Shown piece after piece: positions 1 through 9,105 of a stretch of 13,320 nucleotides of DNA. The first letter of the stretch is position 1. Each line of letters opens with the position of its first letter. The position numbers were made by a program, and so were the translations under genes. Source of the stretch: Ichthyophonus hoferi (taxonomy: Eukaryota; Opisthokonta; Ichthyosporea; Ichthyophonida; Ichthyophonidae); NCBI GenBank assembly GCA_002751075.1, contig NAOQ01000333.1:68845-82164 (forward strand), in the 5' to 3' direction. The notes below the pieces were generated by a model. It did no database searches and was not told the origin of the DNA. It saw nothing but the letters and a program-made list of their open reading frames with translations.

Positions 1-152
1 TCCTCAGATTAAACAATATGGTCAAATGTGTGCTCAATGGGGCAATAAGGTATGATGATGTCAGAGTTAAACATTTCTATAAGTGTCAATGACTTTATCA
101 ATCAAGAGGGCGTAAGAGTGTAATAAAAACGAGTAGTTTCTGTGTAAATATA
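1..152. other. 3' flank or 3' UTR of the LRR gene
   Basis: AT-rich sequence downstream of the TGA. No minus-strand AATAAA or ATTAAA was found, so the cleavage site probably lies outside the window or uses a variant signal. Confidence 0.4.
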
Positions 153-262
153 TCATGAAGTATAGGAATGTGCACATCCTTTAGAGTCCATACATGTGAA
201 ATGTTGATGGAGCCAGTTGTTAGCTAATGCTATTTTATGTATTGCCAAACCCTGCAATTGCA
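153..262 (-). CDS. LRR gene, last coding exon
   Basis: The acceptor ATTCTTAG ends at 263. The first two bases complete the codon left by the 600-780 exon, and the frame then runs 36 codons, including the TGA stop at 155-153. The encoded end begins VQLQGLAIHKIALANNWL, which can be read as a final LRR (LxxIxLANNxL), followed by a short Cys/His-containing tail (MDSKGCAHS). An alternative acceptor at GCAG 13 bases further on leads to an immediate stop, which supports this one. No canonical AATAAA was seen on the minus strand in the 152 bases left in the window. Confidence 0.6.
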
Positions 263-3200
263 CTAAGAATTTTTTTAAAAAAATGCAACAAGTGGATGAT
301 ATAGGTAACTATGATAACTAGTAATGATAGATAAGAATGTAAGCTAAAGCACATTGGATGAAAGAAATAACGGTAAGTGGACTCATGGTATGTCTTATAT
401 GGAGAGAAATTAAACAAACAGTAAACAATATATATATAGAGATAAGTGTGTGTAGAGAGAGATAGAGAAAAACATCCGAAAACATGTGAAAACGAAAACA
501 AACCGATTTAGGTAGTAGGAGGTAAATAGCAAGTTAAACGTGAAGAGAGTGAGTTTGATAGTAAAGATATAATCGTAAATAAGGGCAACTGATAAACACC
601 TGTAAGGGATTCAACACTGGCGGCATTCATTGGATTGCTATGTAAGTACAGACAAGTCATGTTCCGATGTAAACCAATGAAAGGGGCTATCATAGCCACA
701 GATAATGGCATCAGGCCAATACTGGATAAATTAAGGGTCTCTAAGGTTCGAGCAGGGATATAATGGTGAAGGAGAGAGCGCTGTAGAGAGAAATACATTG
801 TTATGACTGGGAATACATATATAAACATTGAATATGGATTAAAAAAAACAGGTCTATATACTATGAAGCGTGTATATACATGTATGCGTATTAAGGACGC
901 TGATGACACAAAGAAAAAAATGGTAAGTGGCGTATTGCACTATAGACTAAGTACGAGAGAAAACTATTGTAGAGCTATAATCACGAGAGTCATAATATAA
1001 CATGGGTTTTTATCCAGGTATACATGAATACAGATGAATAGAATGATGCCCGTATGTGAAAGGCAAACGCGAATACATAAATATACGCGCATTGCATATT
1101 CGCTAATAACGATATATACATGCATGTTTGCATGTATATGTAGTATGTATAGGCAGATACACAGTTTGAATACTGTTCAAAGCCCACAAGGGCATGTTAA
1201 GGTGCAAGGAGAGGATAAGGAGAGGATGGCATGGAATAATAACATTCCATACTATATTTATTTGACATCTTTTGTAAAACATGATAAAAATGTATTAAGG
1301 ATGATAGAGGTCTAGAGTACATAGCTACATCACCGTTTTTCTATCCCAATATCTTGGCAGAACACGCAGCCTCCTTCTGTTCATTTCTTAAAAAACACGT
1401 CAACACAAATAAAAACATACAATTATACAGAAATATGCATCTATATACATATATAGGTCTAGTAGGATATAGTGGCCTTAGAACGTACCCTATACAACAA
1501 AACATACTCACCCACATACACATACACCCCCAACTTGAATGCACACCTGAATTCCCTGTTGTTTATTGAGCCTATTCCAGGTCGTCCGTAGATAGTGCCC
1601 GTGGTAACTTTTACTCCACTCTCCACCGGCCAATCGAACAAGCATTCTACACAAGTAACGAATGGCCTTGAGATCAGGACATAGATAATTGGCTGATAGG
1701 TTGAGATGGAGGAGAGAAGGCAGCGAAATAGAAGCCAGCTCCTATAGGTAAAAATAAATTAATACAAATGAAAACATCTACTGCCTCCATTGCACTTACA
1801 AAATATTTTTGTTGGCACATAAGCATGTATGCATTCTATATGTATGCATGTATATATATCGTCTCTAATACTTGTATGTAAATTCAACCATTATAACTAT
1901 TTACACACCCCCTAACTTATGTCATTACGACTTACTAGCATGCACTTTGATTTGCTTTAAAACCACACCATATGTATAATAATGTTTGGATCCTATAGTG
2001 ATTTGATCATAAATTAATCATTATATTAGGATACTCAGCATTAGGGAAGGAAGAAAGACGAATGTATTCTAAAAAAAAAAAACAAGTTTCGAATCTAGCT
2101 ATATACGCAATATGTGTGGGAAAAATAGTTCTAGTCTGAACTAATTAATTAATTAATACTGGACTATTAATAACCTTTATTTATTAATTAATTGCTTAAT
2201 AACTAGATTATTAATAGTCTGTATATTGTCAAATATAGCAACATTCACAACATGGAGGAAAAAAATAGTTTTAGTCTAAGTTAATTAACACTTAATAATA
2301 GGCCGTTAATAACCTTTGCTTAATTAATTAATTAATAGTCTGATTATGAATTAGTCTATATGTAGTACGATATATTTATATATTTAGACAGCATAAAAAG
2401 GTTCTGTGTGTAACAGGATCTACCACTCGTTTTCCTGTAATTATACTAAATAACGCTTGTTTACCTTTATTTAATTCTCTGTTTGCATTTATAGCTGTCA
2501 TCCATAATAGATGTGATAATAACTACAACACAGTAAGACACTAACCACGCTGGCAAAATTGAAAGGATGATACATAGAGATAAAGACATGGCAAAACCAT
2601 AAAGAGAAAAGGGCATGTGAGAGAATGAGATAATACGTGTTTGTATATATTAAGCAGGTGCATTAATTAGCTACCTTGATGGCAGTAGGTGTGAGGCTGC
2701 ATGCTGATAGGTCTAGGTGGCTCAATTGGTAACAATGGGCCAACCTATCGCTAAGGGGTCCTAGTGTTCGGATTCGGTTACCGGCTATGATAGGGTCAGT
2801 ATATGTAAGTGCGCATGTAAATGTATCGGTATCGTGTATATATATAACATATTTACCGTATATACTATATATACTCTATATACTAAGCACATGTACGCTA
2901 TATAGTATAATATTTTACAGTATAATATAATATAATATAATATACTATATATATATATTCTTGTAGTAAAGCTACGTTGATGTGCATGCAAGTGAAAGCA
3001 TGCATACATCTAGATCTTTACAGGTTATTGTGTAACAATGTATCTATATCTATATGTGCGTGTTTGTTTATGTTTGTATAATGTATAGAAGTCTGAATGT
3101 ATGGATCTAAGTTTGGAGGTATTTGGTAGGGTTAAAAAATATCACATTATTAAAAAATAAAATCTGACATCTGCCAATCATTTCGAGCCATCTCCTCTTA

Positions 3201-5283
3201 TCATTCATTACATTGGGCATAGAACACGCATATAAACACCTAGTTTTAAATCCCGTATGGTGTTTGCAGTAGCTTGCAACCAATCACAAAGACCAACATC
3301 CTCTTGGTTACTTTTGACATGCTGAGTGGAAGTATGGTGTAGGATATCAGGCGCATCTAACTGTATATTCCCCTTGTCAGTCATGTACCTCCATATATAT
3401 AATTGAAACTATTTATAATGAAAGCATATTTATGAGCCGCTATTTAAGACACTACGGGAGTTGGCATTTTTGAATAGATCAAAATAGAACTGATTAGTAG
3501 ATAAAATAAAATAAATAAAAAGTAAATTAGGATTGTAGATATTATATTAGCCAATCACAGCTCGGCATGAAAAGATTAAACGGCTTTTTAGTGGTATTAT
3601 AAGCCATGTGAATATGATTGAAATTTCATCTTAACCATTGGTAGAGCTGAGCCCGCAATTTGTTTTTCATTAATACTGCTATTGCACCATATATGCTCTC
3701 TCTCTCTCTCTCTCTCTCTCTCCTGTATATTCCCTGCTCAGAACCCCCTCCTTTTCCATTCCTCTCCATGCTAAATTTTCCTCACGTTTTACTTTATAGT
3801 GTCTTTTTTTTTACGGAATTAATTGTTTGCTAAAGAAATAGTGGCCTGTAATATATTTTTAATGAAAAGAATACATAAAGGAAAAGATTTGTGCAAAAGA
3901 AAAAGAGATCAAGTGAGTGAGAAAAAAAAAAAGACAAAGACAAAATGTGTGATATACACAAGAATAAAGAAAGATCGATGTGTGTCTACGTATAATAGAG
4001 CGGGAGAGAGTTAGGTAAAAAAAAAAAAGAAGAAAAAAAAAAATGCAAGAATGAGCAATTAGATCAGTCATAAATAAAGAGAGAGAGAGAGGACAGTGTA
4101 CGGGCACTATACTACCCTAGACTATACTAGACTACCCTATGCTACACTACACTATACTACACTATGCTATGCTATACCATACGACACTATACTATACTAC
4201 ACTACATTATACTACACTAAACTATACTATACTATACCATTATATACTATATGATACTACACTATATTACACTATGCTAGCATGAAATAGGATATGAGTG
4301 CAGCAAGTTAAAGAGCCATTCATATGAGAACACAATAATATTAGATCATCGAGACAAGACCAAATAATTTTAGTGGACCTCGGTGATCTTCTATAAATTG
4401 TATCAGCCAATAAGGATCTTTAGGATAGGTCCCATTGACATTGATGAACACAGAACATCGCCATGACTGACACCCACAATAAACGGATGTTGTAGAAAGA
4501 ATAAAAGAAACGAAAACAGCTAATAACAAACACACTTACCTCGGCGGACATTAAGGCTGCAGTCAGCACTCTCCTTTTCTTGTGTACATGTACGCTATGT
4601 TCTCCTACCGTAATCTGATTATAGCTTAGGTCTAAACCTTGCAGAGGGACGTCTATATACTGATTGCTGTTACTACAGTATGTAGTAGTAGTAGTCTCTC
4701 GGGTGAGATTGGTCAAGCATTGGGCCAGTTGGTAATTTGTTAAACTGTTAAACTGTAGCTCCAACCTCTTCACTGTGCAATGATCAACTAAGCCTAATAT
4801 CTCACTAATTGCTTTCCCTCCAAGTTCGACAAAGGTCAAGCGGTGTGGTAAGAATACGTTGGTGTGTTCTGTTAGAACTCTTTTTATAAGGCTAAAATTA
4901 GAACCATCTACTGTAGCTGATAATCGAACTTCTTTGATACAGGAAGTAACTGGTTCTGTAACCTGCTGCTTAGTGATATCTGATATAGTGTGTGGTAATA
5001 CACCTTGGCTACCGTTGTCATGGGGTAGCAATGTACATTGAATGATTGGTTCTCCAAGCACCAATCGTGCCAGTGCATTAGTCCCCTCCTGTCGGTAGCA
5101 TCCACTCTCAAAGTATAATACGTCAGGTAAGGCAGCCTGGGACTGTCGTAAATATATACACTGAGCAAGGGTGATGCACACCATGTCATCCATCAGGGGG
5201 CCTAGGCACTGGTCTGAGATGATGGGGGAAGACCATTGGTGGAGAAGGAGGCGAACATGAACAGAGCCCTGGCTTACTGCTGC
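153..5283 (-). CDS. Leucine-rich-repeat protein gene, multi-exon (gene-level entry)
   Basis: Joined exons on the minus strand: 5283-4540, 3360-3240, at least one missing exon, then 1741-1547, 780-600 and 262-153. What is seen: repeated L-x-x-L-x-L-x-x-N units (LELQFNSL, LQGLDLSYNQI, LLHLNLSANYL, LETLNLSS, MTCLYLHSNPM) in separate exons on one strand and in order, with consistent splice phases over the last three. Known of the fold: such units build a curved LRR solenoid for protein binding. The spacing resembles the ribonuclease-inhibitor-like class found in NLRs, TONSL-type repair scaffolds and many LRRC proteins. No signal peptide or membrane segment is evident, so a cytosolic or nuclear protein is inferred. 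Introns are about 0.3 to 1.5 kb. I do not recognise the orthologue. TONSL is one candidate because its LRRs are C-terminal, but the similarity is too loose to name it. Confidence 0.72.
263..599 (-). other. Intron of the LRR gene
   Basis: AT-rich, with short TA, GT and GA tracts around 425-475 and no coding signal. It is bounded by the donor of the 600-780 exon and the acceptor at 263. Confidence 0.6.
600..780 (-). CDS. LRR gene, internal exon with two LRRs
   Basis: A 181-bp exon follows a pyrimidine-rich acceptor (TTTCTCTCTACAG, ending at 781). It starts in phase 0 and ends with one extra base at donor ACAG|GTGTTT. It encodes about 60 residues with two LRR units, LETLNLSSIGLMPLSVAMI and MTCLYLHSNPMNAASVESLT, each showing the LxLxx(N/S) core plus a helical second half with small residues. 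That is typical of ribonuclease-inhibitor-like repeats. Local composition is less AT-rich than the intron sequence on either side. Confidence 0.75.
781..1546 (-). other. Intron of the LRR gene
   Basis: AT-rich intron with repeated TATACATG-type words at about 870-1150. Two possible small exons were considered and left out: 1377-1337, after AATGAACAG, and a segment starting near 1168, after TTTGAACAG. The flanking exons already join in phase without them. Confidence 0.55.
1547..1741 (-). CDS. LRR gene, internal exon
   Basis: A 195-bp exon (65 codons, phase 0 at both ends) follows an acceptor TTTTTACCTATAG and ends at donor CAG|GTGTGC at 1546. It encodes a clear LRR, LPSLLHLNLSANYL, followed by a Cys- and Arg-containing stretch (IRYLCRMLVRLAGGEW) and a basic, Trp-containing tail (YLRTTWNRLNKQQGIQ). 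A second donor further on, GG|GTGAGT near 1530, is closer to consensus and would lengthen the exon into GT-rich repeat sequence. The 1546 donor is preferred because it joins the next LRR exon at 780 exactly in phase. Confidence 0.65.
2118..2362. repeat. 140-bp-period AT-rich direct duplication with internal hairpin
   Basis: AAAAATAGTTCTAGTCT at 2121 recurs as AAAAATAGTTTTAGTCT at 2261. Both copies are followed by TAATTAAT runs and an (A/G)(A/T)TAATAACCTTT block. In the first copy GACTATTAATAA (2162-2173) is exactly inverted at 2208-2219 (TTATTAATAGTC), with imperfect extension on both sides. Such a palindromic AT-rich unit could be a small non-autonomous DNA element or a local satellite seed. 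No transposase or clear target-site duplication is visible. Confidence 0.65.
2711..2790 (+). mobile_element. tRNA-derived SINE head (degenerate)
   Basis: The sequence contains TGGCTCAATTGG at 2718-2729, matching the RNA polymerase III A box, and GTTCGGATTC at 2766-2775, matching the B box. The gap between them is 36 bases, close to a tRNA. The D-arm could pair with wobble (GCTC/GGGC), but the T-arm and acceptor stem do not fold, so it is not a working tRNA gene. Tandem TATAA sequence starts about 130 bases downstream and might be the element's tail. Target-site duplications were not found. SINEs of this kind are copied by LINE machinery. Confidence 0.5.
2917..2946. repeat. (TATAA)n microsatellite
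   Basis: Near-perfect TATAA units within a longer stretch of TATA and TACTATA words (about 2840-2960). It may be the tail of the SINE-like element or independent. Confidence 0.8.
3240..3360 (-). CDS. Probable internal exon of the LRR gene
   Basis: A 121-bp segment is bounded by an ATACAG acceptor (ending at 3361) and a CTAG|GTGTTT donor. It starts in phase 0, matching the end of the 4540-5283 exon, and ends with one extra base. It encodes 40 residues, polar and helix-like at first (DILHHTSTQHVKSNQED) and ending TIRDLKL, which fits the first half of an LRR (LxxLxL) completed in the next exon. The acceptor lacks a strong pyrimidine tract and the open length alone is not significant, so the call rests on phase, strand and position. 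The exon that should follow, beginning with two bases that finish the codon, was not found between 3239 and 1742. Confidence 0.45.
3696..3722. repeat. (CT)n microsatellite
   Basis: Uninterrupted CT dinucleotide run of about 13 units, followed by a C/T-rich stretch to about 3780. Confidence 0.95.
4106..4280. repeat. Degenerate ACTAT/ACTAC pentamer array
   Basis: About 35 units of a 5-bp repeat, mostly ACTAT, ACTAC and GCTAT variants, in an intron of the LRR gene. The reverse complement of the unit is ATAGT, the unit of the array that begins at 13162. Flanked on the left by a GA run (4078-4091). Confidence 0.9.
4540..5283 (-). CDS. LRR gene, large exon with N-terminal region and first LRRs
   Basis: About 248 codons are open without a stop, much longer than chance allows in DNA this AT-rich. 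The 3' end is a near-consensus donor, GAG|GTAAGTG at 4539, in phase 0. The 5' end is one of three nearby AG acceptors at 5277-5284. In-frame Met codons at 5193 and 5181 would serve as starts if no upstream exon exists. Roughly the first 160 residues show no repeat and no motif I can name. LRR units follow: RLTFVELGGKAI, then VKRLELQFNSLTNYQLAQCL, then LQGLDLSYNQITV. A run of five threonines, encoded by an ACT-type microsatellite around 4680-4696, sits in the loop between the second and third units. The exon ends KKRRVLTAALMSAE. Confidence 0.8.
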
Positions 5284-5648
5284 CTTTAATAGTAGCTGTG
5301 TGTGTTTTTAAGTACGTATAAATAAATAGGGTGGGTAAGGAGGTATACTTGTACTGACGTATACGAAGGCAAATGTGTGTGTGTAAATAAATGGTAAAGG
5401 GTAATGTATATATGTGTATACACACACCGGTGCATGTATAATAATAAAATAATATGGCAGTATGATAGTAAGTATGACCGTATCTATGTATGTATGTATA
5501 TAACTGTCTATAGTAACATGTATCTATATATATAAGCGGGTACATGTCTGTTATCCAGGTATACTTTTGCATATAGGGGCATTCACACACATAGCCGTGC
5601 CTGTATACTTATAAATATGGTTATAAATGTTTCTGAAAGCATGTATAC
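5284..5648 (-). other. Intron or 5' flank of the LRR gene
   Basis: GT- and TA-rich sequence with TGTATGTA-type words. If the 5649-5768 exon is real this is its following intron; otherwise it is upstream sequence. The long open frames here are low-complexity (Tyr, His and Thr from TATA/TGTG repeats) and not believed. Confidence 0.4.
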
Positions 5649-5768
5649 TATATGTTTATATATATGCAGATGGGAGCGAATAACTACATCGGCAATATCA
5701 GCGGGAATGGCAGGAAGAATAAAACCAGGCCTACAAAGACAACAGGTAATCAAGCAGACCGCCGCCAT
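5649..5768 (-). CDS. Tentative 5' exon of the LRR gene
   Basis: An ATG at 5768-5766 followed by GCGGCGGTC opens a 40-codon frame (start MAAVCLITCC) up to a possible donor A|GTATAC at 5648. That donor is in phase 0 and would join an AAAG|GCA acceptor at 5283 in frame. The +4 base is G, but the -3 base is C, so the start context is only partly favourable. A good alternative exists: a pyrimidine-rich acceptor ending in TTGTAG at 5731 would make this an internal exon of 82 bp (5649-5730), fed by an upstream exon ending near 5890 after TTTTCAG at about 6006. The sequence does not decide between the two. The encoded segment (RPGFILPAIPADIADVV) has no family signature I recognise. Confidence 0.33.
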
Positions 5769-6764
5769 ATGTTTTAAACTGTAGTCATCTCTGGTTGTAC
5801 ATGGGCTCATTGTTGTGGCAAATTTATATATGTGGGTGAGTAAGTGGTAGTTGCAACAAAGAGAGGTCCTGACAGGTGGCTCTATTCACAAGTCCTAGTA
5901 TATACATGGTAGAGAGCAGTGTGTGTGGTATAACTTGCAGGTAGAACTGAGGGTGTATGTGCCTGATAAGTATATAATACAGTAATGACAGCAAACATGT
6001 ATCCACTGAAAACCGGAGTGTAAAGGCGAGTCTACTGGGCCAGACTTATTGATAGTCACAATATAGAGTTACATAGTGGTTGTTAGCAAATACATGGAGC
6101 TAAACAAGCATTGCTATAAACACAACAATCTTTTCCTTGATAGCCTTTTTGCAATCATTACAGTTTAGATGTAGTGGTGGCCTCTGAAGTCAAGCAAGAG
6201 ACTTTCTTAAAACAAGTACAAATGCAAAAAATCAATGGGTGCTACGTTAGCTAAGCTGATACGGTAATAATACATGAATAACATGTTTTGGACTGCAATT
6301 ATATAGTAGGTTGTTTTATTATAATAACAATTATTATGACGCAATTAATCATTATTTACGAATGATACCAATCTTGTTCCGTATTAAACCAATCATATAA
6401 CGTAATCTTGCTCAGTATCACCACTTAAGGTTATATACTACGTCAGCAACCTTTTAAGTTAAGCTAACATTGAAAAGTATATTAATCACACCAATCTACG
6501 ATTAATCCTATGCTAATCGTACCAGTATTAACTATTATTACAATGAATCCCAACAATAAATGGACAGATCCCAACAATAAAGAAACTTTTTGAAGATAGA
6601 TTAACAAATGCTACAGTATTTTTTTTTAGGATTGCATACCCGTAATGTGAAGATACATGTAGATTAATAAATCAACATTCTTCTAGAAACATAATTGTTG
6701 TCCCTCTTTCCTATCATCATTGTAGTATAGTCTGCAACTACGTTTAAATGCGATTCTGTTTGGA
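5769..6764. other. Upstream region of the LRR gene, no secure gene
   Basis: A possible minus-strand exon begins at about 6005 after TTTTCAG, with a hydrophobic frame. Beyond it, 6300-6560 contains CCAAT at 6368, 6389 and 6491 and a TACGTCAG CRE-like half site at about 6442. It also holds an 8-bp inverted repeat, TACGATTA/TAATCGTA (6497-6504 and 6514-6521), and a direct repeat of ATCCCAACAATAAA (6547-6560 and 6568-6581). These could be promoter elements of the minus-strand gene, but no transcription start is evident. Confidence 0.3.
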
Positions 6765-9105
6765 CTACATATAAGTTTTTTTCAACTTCTTCCCAACCAA
6801 ACCACTCGACTTCATTCTGTTCAAACTAGAACGACTGATCTGTTCTCCTTCATTGATAAGGATATATCTCAATCCAACTAGTGAGAGAGAGTTGTCCATA
6901 CTAATCACCTCACGCGCCTTTCCTTCCATTAAAATCTTCTCCACCTTTCTCCTACCTCTCTTACTGATAAAAGACTCAAAATTGCATTCTCAGTTATTTG
7001 TTTCCATATATTTTTTCAGTTCATATATTTGAGACGTGCTTATACCATTTATGACGGATATGCTTTGAACCATTTTCCGTAGGTAAATATCACGCGATCA
7101 GACTGAACAATGCCTTGTTCGGGCATGAATAAACTTTACAATTATTATTTTCTGTCATAAGCCAATACCTAATCTTATTTTTTTTTTTTATATATATATT
7201 AACTAAAAAGATTGTCAAATTGTAAGGTTACTTAAAAAAAAATCACGTGGAAGATTAAAGAAGCAAAAAAAAAATGATTAGTCTCCCTCTCGAATTATTC
7301 TATATTTATTCTTCAATAGCATTTTTTTTTTGAAGAAAGCTTATTAGAAATGTATATAAAAGATATACTCTAGATTTGGACGAGTTAAAAAATGATGTTC
7401 GGAAGCTGAGAAGACTTTATACACTCCATTCTCAAACTCTTCAAGACGAATAAGTAATCACTCTACATCTTCAGTAATGGGAATCTCAGCCGTAAAAGAC
7501 CCTAGGACATTATGGCTCTGGAGAAACGGGGATTACTTTGGTTCATCTTAACAAGAATGAAACTGCATAAGCATCACGCCCCATAACTGGTTAAGTTAAA
7601 TATAATCCTTTGGGCACTAAAGCACCTGTGTTGAAATATATTACCTGACGCCTCATGCACTTGACAGCGTTCAAGAATGACGGAAGAATTGCGTAAGATA
7701 TTTGAATATGCAACAATGAAAAAAAATATTTGAAGAGCAAATTCAAGGTTAAAATTGAAGCCATTTTAATCGACTGATAAAGCAGAAGTTCTCGATCAAA
7801 AACAAATAATGCTTGTATGACGAGTATGGTCACAAACCCAGTTGTCGCAATATTTATTTAACTTGAGATTACCTGACACCCAGGCACTGGTACCCCTGCG
7901 TATTGTGGGGCAACAGGTGATGAATATGAAAGCAATAAGATCGTGCCTTATAATAATTAATTACGATAATAGAGTTAAATATTTATTTGGGGTATGCCCA
8001 CTAACCTTATTTTTAGATTGCCTTTCAAAATAAAGTTAAATGATTTTGATCAAGGTAAAAATGAGTTGTTTTATTGGAGCTTGTATGACTGATATTCTCA
8101 GTAAAAATACTAGATCTATAAAACTAATGGTTAGATAAGGCGCCGGAAAAATGAAGAAAGCTCGTGCTTATTCCCAAAGAGTACATAGATTGCATTAATT
8201 ATAAATATAACCTAAGTAAATATATTGGCTTGTATTATTGTATTATAATAAGAACTTTACAATTTTTTCACTTTTACAACAATTTTTTTTGATTATTCTA
8301 GGATTGATCTGCTCTTGTTTACCAGCTCTTATCTACATTTGGTGACATTCCAAAGTATCTATGTTTGGAGTTTTTCTATATGCTTTGCTCAGATATCTGA
8401 TCTTCCAATGTATTAGGCTTTTGGCATTATACCATTAGTATCAAAGAGTAGCAATATGTACATATTTGGTTGCGCCGTTGAATAAAATGCTTGTAAATAA
8501 ATGTGCTAATGTATCCCCCCAATAATGAAACTGGCTGAATTTTGCAAATCTACTATCCACCGTGGTGAATCCAACTAGTAATAGTTAACTATGGAAGAAA
8601 GTAGTCATTTTATTTTGTCCTATAAACTCTGCTTAATGTACTGTTTTTTTACTAAAATAAAAAACCATTTGTTCCGGTAACCGTTTGAAACAATAGTATA
8701 TTTTAATTGCGTGCCTAGTTCCTTTGCCATACACGCGAGATGAACATGAATATGGGAGGTAATTTGTCAATTCATTACATGCAATTAAACGGTAAATTCA
8801 ACTTCTACAAATGATGATTAATCATTGTTATCAGCAACCGCTGCCTAAACAAATCACATGGTGAGCAAGAAGGACGAACCAATAATTATGTGCTCTGTCT
8901 TCCAATCATACGCGACTATAGGCAGTTAATAGCAATACCCTAAACAAGATTGTATGAATTCAACTACCCAATAGCATCATTACTGTTGATTGTCAGCCTT
9001 TCGTTTTACATAAATACTGAGCCCAAGCGATGTTATTCAACACAATAATTCAGAATTCGTTGTTGTGTTAATTGTTATTGAACGACACGCAGCAAATTAA
9101 GCACT
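6765..9105. other. Region with weak coding-like stretches, no recognisable gene
   Basis: Several open stretches of 25-80 codons with protein-like composition occur here, mostly on the minus strand. Examples are 6989-6765, containing SLVGLRYILINEGEQISRSS and a lysine-rich end; a stretch near 7400-7530 containing NGVYKVFSASEHHF; one near 8440-8585 containing SQFHYWGDTLAHLF; and one near 8640-8740 starting MAKELGTQLKYTIVSNG. None shows a family motif I can name, they are not in one continuous frame, and lengths of this order arise by chance in DNA with about 33% GC. Either a decayed gene or chance; unresolved. Confidence 0.25.
8860..9050 (+). promoter_or_regulatory. Promoter-like region upstream of the 9106 frame
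   Basis: Three CCAAT motifs (about 8879, 8902 and 8969) lie upstream of a TATA-like ACATAAATACT at about 9008-9018, some 90 bases before the ATG at 9106. CCAAT is the binding site of NF-Y in animals. The motif spacing is plausible for a class II promoter, but the matches are short and the DNA is AT-rich. Confidence 0.25.

Larger units (their letters stand above)
1742..3239 (-). other. Intronic region with repeats; at least one exon unidentified
   Basis: The 3240-3360 exon ends with one extra base while the 1547-1741 exon starts in phase 0, so a phase-changing exon should lie here if both calls are right. A segment around 2553-2465 with flanking GCCAG and GGTAAAC was considered, but its frame closes before the donor. 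The rest is repeats: the AT-rich duplication, the tRNA-like SINE head and TATAA tracts. Confidence 0.5.
3361..4539 (-). other. Intron of the LRR gene, repeat-rich
   Basis: About 1.2 kb between the 4540-5283 exon and the 3240-3360 exon. It contains a CT tract, poly-purine runs and a degenerate pentamer array. The reading frames crossing it are low-complexity and not coding. Confidence 0.55.

Noticed and set aside
1337-1377. Small LRR-gene exon (RRLRVLPRYWDRKT)
   Set aside because: The signals are possible and it could follow the alternative donor near 1530, but the exons at 1547-1741 and 600-780 already join exactly in phase, and it has no LRR pattern.
2465-2553. Candidate LRR-gene exon after GCCAG
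   Set aside because: In the phase required by the previous exon the frame closes before the donor, and the product (WLVSYCVVVIITSI) does not look like an LRR.
2711-2790. A functional tRNA gene
   Set aside because: The A and B boxes match, but the T-arm has an extra base and its stem does not pair, and the acceptor ends do not pair.
2785-3009. Minus-strand frame rich in Tyr and Ile
   Set aside because: It is a translation of TATA/TATAA simple repeats, with no coding character.
3859-4107. Minus-strand frame rich in Phe, Leu and Ser resembling a membrane protein
   Set aside because: It comes from poly-A/GA tracts read in reverse; low complexity, intronic.
4106-4280. CRISPR-like array
   Set aside because: It is a 5-bp tandem repeat with no spacers, in a eukaryotic intron.
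5186-5590. Minus-strand frame of 134 codons
   Set aside because: It overlaps the start of the LRR exon in another frame and is otherwise made of TATG/TGTG repeats.
7591-7833. Minus-strand frame of 80 codons with hydrophobic segments
   Set aside because: It has no motif, and its length is expected by chance in AT-rich DNA. Kept only as part of the weak coding-like region.
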